From a virus: a DNA stretch of 23,888 bases. The stretch is from IMG/VR virus record IMGVR_UViG_3300035187_000453, positions 1-23,888 of that record; one strand, written 5' to 3'. The position numbers and the translations under genes were made by a program. Below the pieces are notes generated by a model. It ran no database searches. It saw only the letters and a program-made list of their open reading frames with translations, and was not told the origin of the DNA. This document shows positions 1 to 6,842 of this stretch, in pieces. Each line of letters begins with the position of its first letter. Position 1 is the stretch's first letter.

Positions 1-186
1 GTACCACGCCTGATCGGGCTTGATCTTCTTAATGTCCGGCAGATGGGCAGGCCATGTGCACTTGATCGCGCCATCTGCATGAAACTGCAATTGACCGTCC
101 TTAAGCTGCGGCTTTTGCCGCACGATGAGCGGCGTTTCGCCCTCAGGCGCAAGAGAAATTAGGAACTCCAAGAATGCTTTTGTCAT
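1..186 (-). CDS. 5' end of an unidentified replication-module gene (cut by window edge)
   Basis: An open frame of 62 codons starts at ATG 186 and runs off the left edge of the window, so only the N-terminus is visible (begins MTKAFLEFLISLAPEGETP). A GAGG ribosome site lies 6 bases before the ATG and overlaps the stop of the HNH gene just upstream. The visible residues include VRQKPQLKDGQLQFHADGAI and CTWPAHLP, which hold no catalytic motif. Its place directly after the DNA polymerase suggests another replication enzyme, and the N-terminus loosely recalls phage primase/helicase proteins of the virulence-associated E type. That is inference from context and memory, not from a motif I can point to. 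Confidence 0.6.
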   Translation of the reverse strand, partial: MTKAFLEFLISLAPEGETPLIVRQKPQLKDGQLQFHADGAIKCTWPAHLPDIKKIKPDQAWY

Positions 187-194
187 GTCAACCC

Positions 195-593
195 TCATTT
201 AATTGCTATTAAACCCATACGATGCAATTTTCTATCCTCAAAATTTTCTTTAGTTGTGCCGTATTTGAGATTGCCTAAACGATTATTTGTTTTATCACCG
301 TCAAGATGCCGAATCTCGCATTTACCCTCAACAGTTGGTCTATACCCTTCAAAAGCTAGCAGCACTAACTCATGGATATATTTAGTTTTTGTCACACCCG
401 TTTTTGATAATTTGACACTCAAATAAGACCCAGAAATAAATTGTTTTATGTCACGACCTTGGTACATTGTTCTTTTATGACGTCCATAAGGCACTGAACG
501 TGTAAGCGACCGAACATCGCCATAATTGCTAACCTCATAAAAACCTTCATATCCTGGGATGGATGTCCAAACTAAAATTTCAGCCTTTTCCAT
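195..593 (-). CDS. NUMOD4-HNH homing-type endonuclease (downstream of DNA polymerase)
   Basis: This 132-residue protein has a NUMOD4 DNA-binding motif at about residues 9-30 (W-x-x-I-PGYEGFYEVSNYGDVRSL) and an HNH_3-type nuclease core at about 73-120 (YIHELVLLAF, then EIRHLDGDKTNNRLGNLKYG and TTKENFEDR). The family makes site-specific DNA breaks that spread its own gene. It starts 14 bases inside the 3' end of the polymerase gene in another frame, so translation may be coupled. Its base use differs sharply from its neighbour: I counted 19 G/C of 60 at 241-300 and 18 of 60 at 421-480, against 41 of 60 at 781-840 in the polymerase. This points to recent transfer. It is free-standing; I see no intron around it. 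Confidence 0.92.
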   Translation of the reverse strand: MEKAEILVWTSIPGYEGFYEVSNYGDVRSLTRSVPYGRHKRTMYQGRDIKQFISGSYLSVKLSKTGVTKTKYIHELVLLAFEGYRPTVEGKCEIRHLDGDKTNNRLGNLKYGTTKENFEDRKLHRMGLIAIK

Positions 594-2553
594 ATCTATC
601 CATAACGTTAATCTCGGCCTCTAAGGGCAGACCGCTTGCCCATGCGGGCGACGTACACATGACGCTATGGAGCATCGTTACCGCAGCGTCAGCGTCAGAC
701 GCTGGAACCTCTAAAACAATCTCATCATGCACATGCAACACGACGCCATCAAGCTGACGCAGCGACGAGCGCAAGATGTCGTTCGCCGCTGCCTGGCAGA
801 TGTTCTCTGCCGCTAACCCCTTCCACAGCCGCGCTCGGGGCCACTCCTTAGCGTCCGCAGCAGGCTTCCATGACGCCTTGGCATAGGACACGCCATCATC
901 CTCTAGCCTAGCGTAGGGGTAGCATAAGATGCGACCCGACGGCAGCGCGTACCAGAGATGCTGACCGTCAAAATAGTACGTCACACGGCCAGCCTTAAAC
1001 TCAGACTTTGGATGCTTCATCGCACGCAAGTAGGCCGACTCAAGCGCCTGCCAGTAGTGCACCGCCCACGGGTTAGCGCGACGCCACGCATCGACCATGC
1101 GCCTGCTGTCAGCCTCTGGAAGGTTAACGCCATAGATGCGCCCCATCGAGGCGAACGCACCCACGCCGCCACCGTAACCACAGGCAAGCTCTTGGACCTT
1201 CCCGATCTGGCGCTGCTCCTTGTCGATCTGTTCAATGGGCACGTTAAAGGTTCGACTCGCGTTGTGTTTGTAAATGTCAGCGCCCGTGCGAAACAAATCT
1301 AACTTAGCCTCAGACGTCACATGCGCTGACAGCCACGGGTTCATACGCGCTTCAATAGCCGCCCAATCTGCTACGATAAGCACATGCTCAGGCGCAGGCA
1401 TCAGCGCAGGCCGTAGCATTCCTTTAAGTACGTCAGTGACGCGTCGCCCGTAGGTCGGCACGATCTTGTGACCGCGCACCATCGCGTGCCGCACAGCCTC
1501 GGGGTCATCCGCACACTTGCGCGTGAAATTGTGAACTTGTGCGCCGTAAGACGACGCACGACCCGTGGCCGAGCCGCCAGCGAATACGAACGCACCCCTG
1601 ACGCGATGGTCCTCATCATCTGCAAGCGCAGCCAGGCGAGCGAACTTCGCCACACTGCTAGCCCACAGGTCGTCCGCGCACTGGATCACGTCAGCAACGT
1701 CCGGTGGCACCTGTTCAGGATCGTCCATCGCAAGCAAATTAGCGCGAACGGTCTTATCAATCGAATACTTCTTCTCACCGTCCTTGTAAGACTCCATGAG
1801 CTTGAGCGCCTCAGGACCAACGCGGTCCATGACCCACTGACGCATCTTGGGCGAGCGCACGCTCATAATCTCACCTTGCGTTACTTCAGCGACCAGTTGC
1901 TCGATCTCGACCAACTCGTCTGACGCGTAGTCGATCGCGGCCTTGCACAGCGCTACGTCCACCAGCACACCACGGTCGTTGATGCGCTCGTTCACATGGT
2001 AGTCGGCTAGTTCTTCGGCTGATAGGTCGCGCATGGCCTTGGAGATGGCTCGCATGGCGCGAACGTCTTGTTCACAGTAGGCCACCATCTCGGCAAAAAG
2101 TGCCGCATCTTGGCAAAACTTGCCGTCTGCCTGCGGCATACATAGCCGCCTTATCAGTTGCGCCCCACGGTAGTCCTTACGCATGTCTGCGCTAGCAAAC
2201 CGCCCCACGTCCTCAAGCGACCCTGGCGCACAGTTAGCACGCGCCTGTGTTGCAGTGCAATAAAACTGCTCAAGTCGGGGTTCAGGAACGTCAAATTCCG
2301 GACAAACCACATACCACAGAATTAAACGATCAAACGCCGCGTTATGAACATAGATGCGGCCGCCATTTGCGAAGTGATCCGCCACACGCTGGGGGAAAGG
2401 TTGATCAGGTATCCAAGTTTTAACTTCCTCGTCGTCAAACGCATATGACAAACACAGTAACGATGTCGATGGGTCTTGAGCGTAGTTGTAAGAGCCCCTT
2501 GAAATAAGATCAACGCGACTTCTTGTTTCTGTGTCAAGCCACAATACACTCAT
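580..2553 (-). CDS. Family A DNA polymerase with 3'-5' exonuclease domain
   Basis: This is the phage replicative polymerase, 657 residues from the chosen start. The N-terminal proofreading exonuclease shows LWLDTET (D7, E9), HNAAFDR (70-76) and YCEQDVRAM (159-167). The polymerase domain shows TGRASS (330-335), motif A VADWAAIEAR (394-403, catalytic D396), motif B R448...K452...Y460 (RQIGKVQELACGYGGG) and motif C HVHDEIVLEV (607-616, D610). All key residues are present. The ATG at 2553 overlaps the stop of the upstream HNH gene as ATGA; another in-frame ATG at 2565 would add MVVR. I prefer 2553 because the exonuclease motif then sits at the usual distance and the ATGA overlap matches the coupling style of this genome. 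The C-terminus (MDRYGKG) looks complete despite the overlapping HNH gene. Confidence 0.97.
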   Translation of the reverse strand: MSVLWLDTETRSRVDLISRGSYNYAQDPSTSLLCLSYAFDDEEVKTWIPDQPFPQRVADHFANGGRIYVHNAAFDRLILWYVVCPEFDVPEPRLEQFYCTATQARANCAPGSLEDVGRFASADMRKDYRGAQLIRRLCMPQADGKFCQDAALFAEMVAYCEQDVRAMRAISKAMRDLSAEELADYHVNERINDRGVLVDVALCKAAIDYASDELVEIEQLVAEVTQGEIMSVRSPKMRQWVMDRVGPEALKLMESYKDGEKKYSIDKTVRANLLAMDDPEQVPPDVADVIQCADDLWASSVAKFARLAALADDEDHRVRGAFVFAGGSATGRASSYGAQVHNFTRKCADDPEAVRHAMVRGHKIVPTYGRRVTDVLKGMLRPALMPAPEHVLIVADWAAIEARMNPWLSAHVTSEAKLDLFRTGADIYKHNASRTFNVPIEQIDKEQRQIGKVQELACGYGGGVGAFASMGRIYGVNLPEADSRRMVDAWRRANPWAVHYWQALESAYLRAMKHPKSEFKAGRVTYYFDGQHLWYALPSGRILCYPYARLEDDGVSYAKASWKPAADAKEWPRARLWKGLAAENICQAAANDILRSSLRQLDGVVLHVHDEIVLEVPASDADAAVTMLHSVMCTSPAWASGLPLEAEINVMDRYGKG

Positions 2554-3071
2554 GCGAACCACCATACGTATCCATACGCGGGCTTTCCGCGTTTCATCGC
2601 TCCGCTGATACCACCAGTTTGCTTGCCGCGTAGGGCAATTTCAGCCGCGATTTGACTCCCAAAACATACCGTCGTCTTGGTGCGTAAGTTGATGCCCATG
2701 ACGCGCTTTTCCGGTTTGACTCGCCGCCCAGCGGCTAGCGCGTGCTGCACGTTTTCCTTGCGCGATACCCACTCTAAATTGTCTACGCGGTTATCACGCC
2801 TCAAAAAATTTTTGTGGTTGACTTCGCGGTGGCCTTGCGGGTTAGGGATGAACGCCTGCGCTACAAGCTGATGTATGGTTTTAACGACGCGGGTTTGTTT
2901 ACCGCCCGAATACAAATGAACGCAGGCATATCCGTGTTTCATGATGTTCGGTTTAAGCGGTCGATTGGTACGTTTTGACAATACGCGTCCAATGTCGCTG
3001 ACTTCATACAACCCCTCATAGCCTGACACATCTTTCCAGCTTTCAGTCATATTTAAAATCAGCACGCTCAT
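2550..3071 (-). CDS. NUMOD4-HNH homing-type endonuclease (upstream of DNA polymerase)
   Basis: A 173-residue protein. NUMOD4 lies at about residues 12-30 (SWKDVSGYEGLYEVSDIGRV), an HNH_3 core at about 62-110 (IHQLVAQAFIPNP, EVNHKNFLRRDNRVDNLEWV, SRKENVQHA), and a C-terminal region resembling NUMOD1 or an AP2-like helix (SQIAAEIALRGKQTGGISG, ending YGYVWWFA). It starts directly after the TAG stop of the 55-aa gene and its TGA stop overlaps the polymerase ATG. Met8 at 3050 (MTESWKDV) is the start expected for the family, so the first seven residues, MSVLILN, are an extension that resembles the polymerase N-terminus MSVLWLD. Base composition matches the neighbours (34 G/C of 60 at 2821-2880), unlike the other HNH gene, which suggests longer residence. 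Confidence 0.93.
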   Translation of the reverse strand: MSVLILNMTESWKDVSGYEGLYEVSDIGRVLSKRTNRPLKPNIMKHGYACVHLYSGGKQTRVVKTIHQLVAQAFIPNPQGHREVNHKNFLRRDNRVDNLEWVSRKENVQHALAAGRRVKPEKRVMGINLRTKTTVCFGSQIAAEIALRGKQTGGISGAMKRGKPAYGYVWWFA

Positions 3072-3239
3072 CTACGGACCCAACGTCGGTTCAGCATTTT
3101 GTGCAGCCAACACAACCAACTCCGAAGCGGTGCGCCTGATCTGCATCGCGCACTCAAGCGCACCAACCGCATCACACATGTCGCATAGATGCTTATATTC
3201 GCGCAATAAATGCGTAAGCGTTTCATAAGGGTGTTCCAT
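3072..3239 (-). CDS. Small phage protein, 55 aa, unknown function
   Basis: I do not recognise this protein (begins MEHPYETLTHLLREYKHLCD, ends AEPTLGP). It looks mainly helical, with three cysteines (CDMCD, ALECAM), and has no signal peptide or membrane segment. The start at 3239 is supported by GGAG 9 bases upstream. A longer frame reaching 3290 would translate through the terminator hairpin and has no ribosome site, so it is rejected. The stop TAG abuts the ATG of the HNH gene, so the two are probably co-translated. It lies between the putative ssDNA-binding protein and the polymerase, suggesting a replication accessory, but nothing in the sequence proves this. Confidence 0.7.
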   Translation of the reverse strand: MEHPYETLTHLLREYKHLCDMCDAVGALECAMQIRRTASELVVLAAQNAEPTLGP

Positions 3240-3253
3240 CGTTTTCTCCAAAG

Positions 3254-3284
3254 AAAAAAAAGCCACGGCTGTTACACCGTGGCT
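3254..3284 (-). terminator. Intrinsic terminator inside the replication operon
   Basis: On the minus strand an 8-bp perfect stem, AGCCACGG/CCGTGGCT, with an 8-base loop is followed by a run of seven T. It lies after the stop of the 216-aa gene and just before the GGAG of the 55-aa gene. No T run follows on the plus strand. It would lower transcription of the downstream polymerase and endonuclease genes relative to the nuclease and putative ssDNA-binding genes. Confidence 0.85.
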
Positions 3285-3295
3285 CTCCAAGCTAG

Positions 3296-3946
3296 TTAGG
3301 CTACGCGACGACGACGACGCGGCGCATCTTCAGCGGCGGGGTTGGCCTCCTCCGGTGCGTCCACTTCCTCGGTCTTACCGTCCATGCTTGCCCACTCCAC
3401 AACTTCAAACACTGGCGTGAATATCTTGCCATAGCTTTTGTGTGTGTAGTGGTCCTTCTTGAGCCTCACGACAGGCACAGGCTTTGATTGATCCTTCTCA
3501 ACCTGCGCGGCGATCGCTAGCGCGAGCGTCTGTACGCTGCGCTTACCACCGACTGACGTGGTGGTATAGCGGGCTTCCATACCTTGATCGTCGCCTGTCA
3601 GACACTTAAGCGACATGCCGACTTGGGTTTCCCAACCCTTCTTTGCGCCTGGCGGGGCGACATCGATGTTGGGCAAAGGCTCAGATACCGACACCATCTT
3701 CTCAGCCAACACCTCGCCATCACCCCACGCAATGTAGCCGTGGACAAACGAGAAGGGATTGACTGCCCAAGTCGAACCATCTTCGATCTCGGTCTGATCA
3801 GCACCAAAGACCCAGTGGCCGGTCTTGTCCATCTTAAGAATGACGATGCCAGACGGGCCAACGTCCTTTTCAAGTGTACGCAGTGCTGTGGAAAGGCTTG
3901 CTACTGATGGGAGATTTGCTTGACTGAAAGCTACTAGATTAGACAT
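3296..3946 (-). CDS. Conserved phage replication-module protein, possible ssDNA-binding protein
   Basis: A 216-residue soluble protein with no motif I can name. The central part is rich in alternating hydrophobic and polar stretches (GHWVFGADQTEIEDG, NPFSFVHGYIAWGDGE, VGMSLKCLTGDDQGMEARYT) typical of a beta-rich fold. A basic/aromatic stretch follows (VVRLKKDHYTHKSYGKIFTP), then an acidic, Pro/Ala-rich tail that ends in five arginines. ATG 3946 is preferred over the GTG at 3949 because AAGGA then sits at 7 bases. In phages with this type of replication module a gene in this position often encodes the ssDNA-binding protein, and none other is seen here. That role is inference. A terminator follows directly. 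Confidence 0.85.
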   Translation of the reverse strand: MSNLVAFSQANLPSVASLSTALRTLEKDVGPSGIVILKMDKTGHWVFGADQTEIEDGSTWAVNPFSFVHGYIAWGDGEVLAEKMVSVSEPLPNIDVAPPGAKKGWETQVGMSLKCLTGDDQGMEARYTTTSVGGKRSVQTLALAIAAQVEKDQSKPVPVVRLKKDHYTHKSYGKIFTPVFEVVEWASMDGKTEEVDAPEEANPAAEDAPRRRRRVA

Positions 3947-3956
3947 CACGATTTCC

Positions 3957-5072
3957 TTACTGAAGTTTAGAAAGGGCAGCAGTTAAGTGCAACCCAACGT
4001 TAAGCACGGCAGGCCGGGGATCGCTCTCCGGCGCTAACGTGCTGCCGCTCGACACTGCGATGACAAGATCGTCAGGCAGTGCTAGCTTGCTCTTTTTCAG
4101 CACCTTCTCAGCTTGAGTAGGGCTAATTAATTCGGTCTTACGGCGCTCGCTGTCAGGGATGCCAAGCTGCGCCAGTGCAGCGTCTGCTTTGCTCTCGTCC
4201 GCCCACTGACGCGTTGCGCGTTTCGATACAAGTTTATACCCCGGCACGGGCATGTTTTTCTCAAGCCGGTTATACGCCAACTTGCGAGCCTCTGCGATGA
4301 AGGACTCTAGCTTATCAGCCATCTCAAGCGCCGACGCTAATTGATCAGGCGCAAGCGCCTCTAGCTTCAGATGCACAACGCGATCGATCTCGCCGGTCAT
4401 CTTAGGGCAGACGGGCTTGCCTGTGCACCAGCGGCACCAATCACCAATCTCAAGCGGCGCGTTGGGTTTGCTGGCTAAGGTCACAGCCGTCTGTAGTTCG
4501 GCGACAAACTGCTGCACACGCTCAAAGGTCGTCACCCAGCGCCGCACGGCAGGCGGCTGTACGATGATGATCTCGATCTCATCTGCGAAATAAAACACCC
4601 ACGACAGCTTATTAGTTGCCATCGCAGCGGCAGCGTAAAAAAGACCTTGATAGTTTTCTTCGGCGTCAACGATCACGCCATCGCCAAACTTCCAATCAAG
4701 GACCACGGCTGTGCGGCCAATGCGCCCGATCAGATCGACGTTACCGAAGACGCCCTCAAGACCTTTGACGCCTTCAAACTCAACCTGCACCTCTTGCGCG
4801 AACTCCATCGACTGACCAGGATCAATCGCTTCAAGTGCCTGCACGCAAAAGGCGAGCTTCTCGATCTGCTCGTCCGTTAGGTTGTGCTTGGCTGCAACCT
4901 CAGGCAACGTCGACGCGCCGAGTAAGTCTTCCATGCACGCGTGCAAGAGCGTACCCTCTGCTGCGTACTTGCTCTCGACCTGCGGTGGCATTTGCTGCAC
5001 AAGCGCCACCGACCCAGGGCAGTTGATCACACGTTTGGCGGTCGAGCCGCCAACGATCTTAGAGTGATTCAT
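3957..5072 (-). CDS. DUF2800-type PD-(D/E)XK nuclease (Cas4/RecB-like, Fe-S)
   Basis: A 371-residue nuclease of the RecB/Cas4 superfamily. Visible motifs are AEGTLLH (38-44, H44), GNVDLIGRIG (110-119, D113), VVLDWKFGDG (123-132, D126 and K128, the D-x-K catalytic pair) and NYQGLFYAAA (140-149, the Q-x3-Y motif). Cysteines C18, C213, C216 and C222 (INCPGS and WCRWCTGKPVCPK) match the iron-sulphur cluster of this class. It is expected to process DNA ends during replication or recombination. ATG 5072 has GGAG 7 bases upstream and gives the usual N-terminus; the longer frame to 5153 runs back through the preceding gene. It overlaps the 52-aa gene by 14 bases. Confidence 0.9.
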   Translation of the reverse strand: MNHSKIVGGSTAKRVINCPGSVALVQQMPPQVESKYAAEGTLLHACMEDLLGASTLPEVAAKHNLTDEQIEKLAFCVQALEAIDPGQSMEFAQEVQVEFEGVKGLEGVFGNVDLIGRIGRTAVVLDWKFGDGVIVDAEENYQGLFYAAAAMATNKLSWVFYFADEIEIIIVQPPAVRRWVTTFERVQQFVAELQTAVTLASKPNAPLEIGDWCRWCTGKPVCPKMTGEIDRVVHLKLEALAPDQLASALEMADKLESFIAEARKLAYNRLEKNMPVPGYKLVSKRATRQWADESKADAALAQLGIPDSERRKTELISPTQAEKVLKKSKLALPDDLVIAVSSGSTLAPESDPRPAVLNVGLHLTAALSKLQ

Positions 5073-5217
5073 TGTCGGTCTCCACCTTGGTAAAAACAAA
5101 GGTTTCGCTGTAAGAGTAGCCTTCTTTACTGACGCAATTGAACAAATCACCAAACTTAGCTTGCGCCCAGTCCAGCAATATTTTCTTCGCTTCTTCCGTT
5201 GTTAGCTTTAGTTCCAT
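5059..5217 (-). CDS. Small acidic leader gene of the minus-strand operon, 52 aa
   Basis: I do not recognise this protein (begins MELKLTTEEAKKILLDWAQA, ends VETDNESL). It has an amphipathic helix at residues 5-20 and a Tyr/Phe-rich C-terminal half (YSYSETFVFTKV), and could be a small DNA- or protein-binding factor. ATG 5217 is preceded by AAAGGA at 7 bases; the frame can extend to 5274 but that would cross the promoter. It is the first gene after the divergent control region and overlaps the nuclease gene by 14 bases. First genes after a phage operator are often regulators, but no DNA-binding motif can be seen. Confidence 0.75.
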   Translation of the reverse strand: MELKLTTEEAKKILLDWAQAKFGDLFNCVSKEGYSYSETFVFTKVETDNESL

Positions 5218-5246
5218 TTGACTTTCCTTTAGTTGAGTGAGACTTG

Positions 5247-5274
5247 ACTGTAGCACATCTAATTTACTTGTCAA
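5247..5274 (-). promoter_or_regulatory. Putative sigma70 promoter for the minus-strand replication operon
   Basis: A perfect -35 TTGACA (5274-5269, read on the minus strand) is followed after 16 bases by TACAGT (5252-5247), a 4/6 match to the -10 box. The expected start near 5240 leaves a leader of about 23 bases carrying AAAGGA before the ATG at 5217. The -35 box lies inside the palindrome 5267-5289. Confidence 0.45.
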
Positions 5275-5289
5275 ATACTTTTTGACAGG
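5267..5289. promoter_or_regulatory. Operator-like palindrome between divergent operons
   Basis: The arms TGTCAAA (5269-5275) and TTTGACA (5281-5287) are perfect reverse complements around a 5-base spacer. They extend to 9-base arms with one mismatch (CTTGTCAAA and TTTGACAGG). The element covers the -35 region of both the leftward and the rightward promoter, as expected for a repressor or activator site controlling both replication operons. The binding protein is unknown; the winged-helix protein at 7766-8077 is a possible candidate. Confidence 0.5.
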
Positions 5290-5296
5290 TTATGAT
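5268..5296 (+). promoter_or_regulatory. Putative sigma70 promoter for the VRR-NUC/helicase operon
   Basis: TTGTCA (5268-5273) and TATGAT (5291-5296) are each 5/6 matches to the consensus and lie 17 bases apart, the ideal spacing. The predicted transcription start falls at about 5302-5304, on the ATG of the VRR-NUC gene at 5303, so the mRNA may be leaderless. No good ribosome site precedes that ATG. Confidence 0.6.
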
Positions 5297-5302
5297 TCAG
5301 AC

Positions 5303-5569
5303 ATGGAAAAACACATTGAAGCGTATCTCGTCAAGCGTGTCAAAGCGATGGGCGGTATTGCGTATAAATTCGTTAGCCCCGCTCATCGTGGCGTTGCAGA
5401 CCGCATCGTCGTGCTGCCTGATGGTGTGGTGTGGTTCATTGAACTTAAAGCGCCCGGGGGCCGTCTGTCGCCGCTACAGAAGGTGTTTGCTGACGACATG
5501 GCACGGCTAGGGCAACGGTACGCTTGTTTATGGAGCAAGGAAGATGTTGATGCGTGGGCAAAAACTTAG
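5303..5569 (+). CDS. VRR-NUC domain nuclease
   Basis: An 88-residue stand-alone VRR-NUC domain, the compact PD-(D/E)XK fold known as a structure-specific nuclease that acts with helicases. It shows the family signature in order: HRGVADRIVVLPDG (28-41, D33), WFIELKAPGGRLSPLQ (44-59, E47 and K49, Q59), then a helix and YACLWSKEDVDAWAKT. All catalytic residues are present. ATG 5303 is chosen because the family begins here with MEKHIEAYLVKRVKAMGG; the upstream frame to 5237 runs through the promoter. It is the first gene of the plus-strand operon and overlaps the SNF2 helicase, a pairing common in phages. Confidence 0.93.
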   Translation: MEKHIEAYLVKRVKAMGGIAYKFVSPAHRGVADRIVVLPDGVVWFIELKAPGGRLSPLQKVFADDMARLGQRYACLWSKEDVDAWAKT

Positions 5570-6842
5570 ACCCTACCAAGAACAGGCCGCTGACTTCTTG
5601 TACGAATGTGATCGTGCGATGGTGCTTGCGCCCGTAGGTGCAGGCAAGACAGCGATCACGCTTACGGCCATGAGCGATATGGTGCGTGATGGGTTAGCGG
5701 CGCGTTGGCTAGTCGTAGCCCCTAAGCGCGTGTGCACTGACGTGTGGCCCATCGAGGCACCTAAGTGGGCGCCCGAGCTAGATGTGCAGGTTGCGGTCGG
5801 AACGCCAAAGCAGCGCACCGCCGCCTTGACCGCGCAGGTTGTTGTGATCAACTACGACAACTTGCAGTGGCTGGCCGAGCAGTCGATGGACTTCGATGGC
5901 GTTGTGTTTGATGAGCTGACACGCCTCAAAAACCCATCAGGTGCCAGATTTAAAGCGCTTGCCAAAGTGCTTGACTGTCCGATCCGTTGGGGTCTGACCG
6001 GCTCGTTCACAAGCAACGGTCTTGAGGACGTCTTCGGTCAGTGCAAGATCATCGATCAAAAGTTGCTCGGACGCTCCAAGGGCGCGTTCATGCAGCAATA
6101 CTTTAGTCTTAATACTTACGCTGGGTTTGACGATTGGACGCCACTACCTGGCGCACTAGAGCGCGTCATGCAGCGCATCAAGCCTGCTACTTTCGTACTA
6201 GAGCCAGGTGAGTACAAGGACAAGCTGCCGCCCTGTCATGTGGTGCAAATACACGTTCAATTAGACGACCGTGAGCCGTACGAGGCTATGAAGCGTGACT
6301 TCGTGGTGCAGTTTCCTGACGCTCAAGCCATCGCTCAGAACGCTGCGGTTGTCACGCAGAAGTTGCAGCAGATGTCGTCAGGGTTTGTTTACTCACCTGA
6401 GCCTGTCTGGTTTAGCCCGCACAAGTTTGACGCGTTAGATGATCTGCTGAACGAGAATCAACGCGCCAACACGATCCTTGTTTACCAATACAAAGAGGAG
6501 CTTGATGAACTCAAACGACGATACCGAAATCTTACCTGTCTGGACGACCCTGACGCCATTGAACGATGGAACGCTGGCAACGTTCCGCTTCTGGCGGTGC
6601 ACCCAAAGTCCGCCGGTCATGGCCTTAACTTGCAGTTCGGCGGTTGCCACATGGTGTTTCTGTCCCTGCCGTGGTCACTTGAGCTTTTCGAACAAACTGT
6701 CGGACGTCTGCACCGCTCAGGACAGCAGCGCGGCGTGTGGGTCTACGCCATGATGACTAAAGATACCGTCGATGAGCGCATATGGACCGCGCTGCACGAC
6801 AAACGCAAACTAAGCGATATTGCGATGGAGGCACTGAAATGA
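5550..6842 (+). CDS. SNF2-type DEAD-box-like helicase/ATPase
   Basis: A 430-residue superfamily 2 DNA translocase of the phage SNF2 type. Walker A is LAPVGAGKTA (26-35), motif II is VVFDELTRLKN (118-128, DELT in place of DEAH), motif III is GLTGSFTSNG (148-157), motif V is HPKSAGHGLNLQ (351-362) and motif VI is QTVGRLHRSGQ (382-392). ATG 5550 lies 8 bases after AAGGA and is preferred over 5544, which has only 2 bases of spacing. It overlaps the VRR-NUC gene, and the two probably act together on branched DNA during replication or recombination. Its stop overlaps the next ATG as ATGA. The DELT and TGSF variants depart from cellular SNF2 proteins but the ATPase core looks intact. Confidence 0.94.
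   Translation: MRGQKLRPYQEQAADFLYECDRAMVLAPVGAGKTAITLTAMSDMVRDGLAARWLVVAPKRVCTDVWPIEAPKWAPELDVQVAVGTPKQRTAALTAQVVVINYDNLQWLAEQSMDFDGVVFDELTRLKNPSGARFKALAKVLDCPIRWGLTGSFTSNGLEDVFGQCKIIDQKLLGRSKGAFMQQYFSLNTYAGFDDWTPLPGALERVMQRIKPATFVLEPGEYKDKLPPCHVVQIHVQLDDREPYEAMKRDFVVQFPDAQAIAQNAAVVTQKLQQMSSGFVYSPEPVWFSPHKFDALDDLLNENQRANTILVYQYKEELDELKRRYRNLTCLDDPDAIERWNAGNVPLLAVHPKSAGHGLNLQFGGCHMVFLSLPWSLELFEQTVGRLHRSGQQRGVWVYAMMTKDTVDERIWTALHDKRKLSDIAMEALK

Noticed and set aside
1468-1923. Plus-strand open frame of 151 codons
   Set aside because: It is antisense to the catalytic part of the DNA polymerase and has no motif of its own.
3240-3290. Longer start for the 55-aa gene
   Set aside because: Translation would begin in the terminator hairpin without a ribosome site; GGAG correctly placed before 3239 decides the start.
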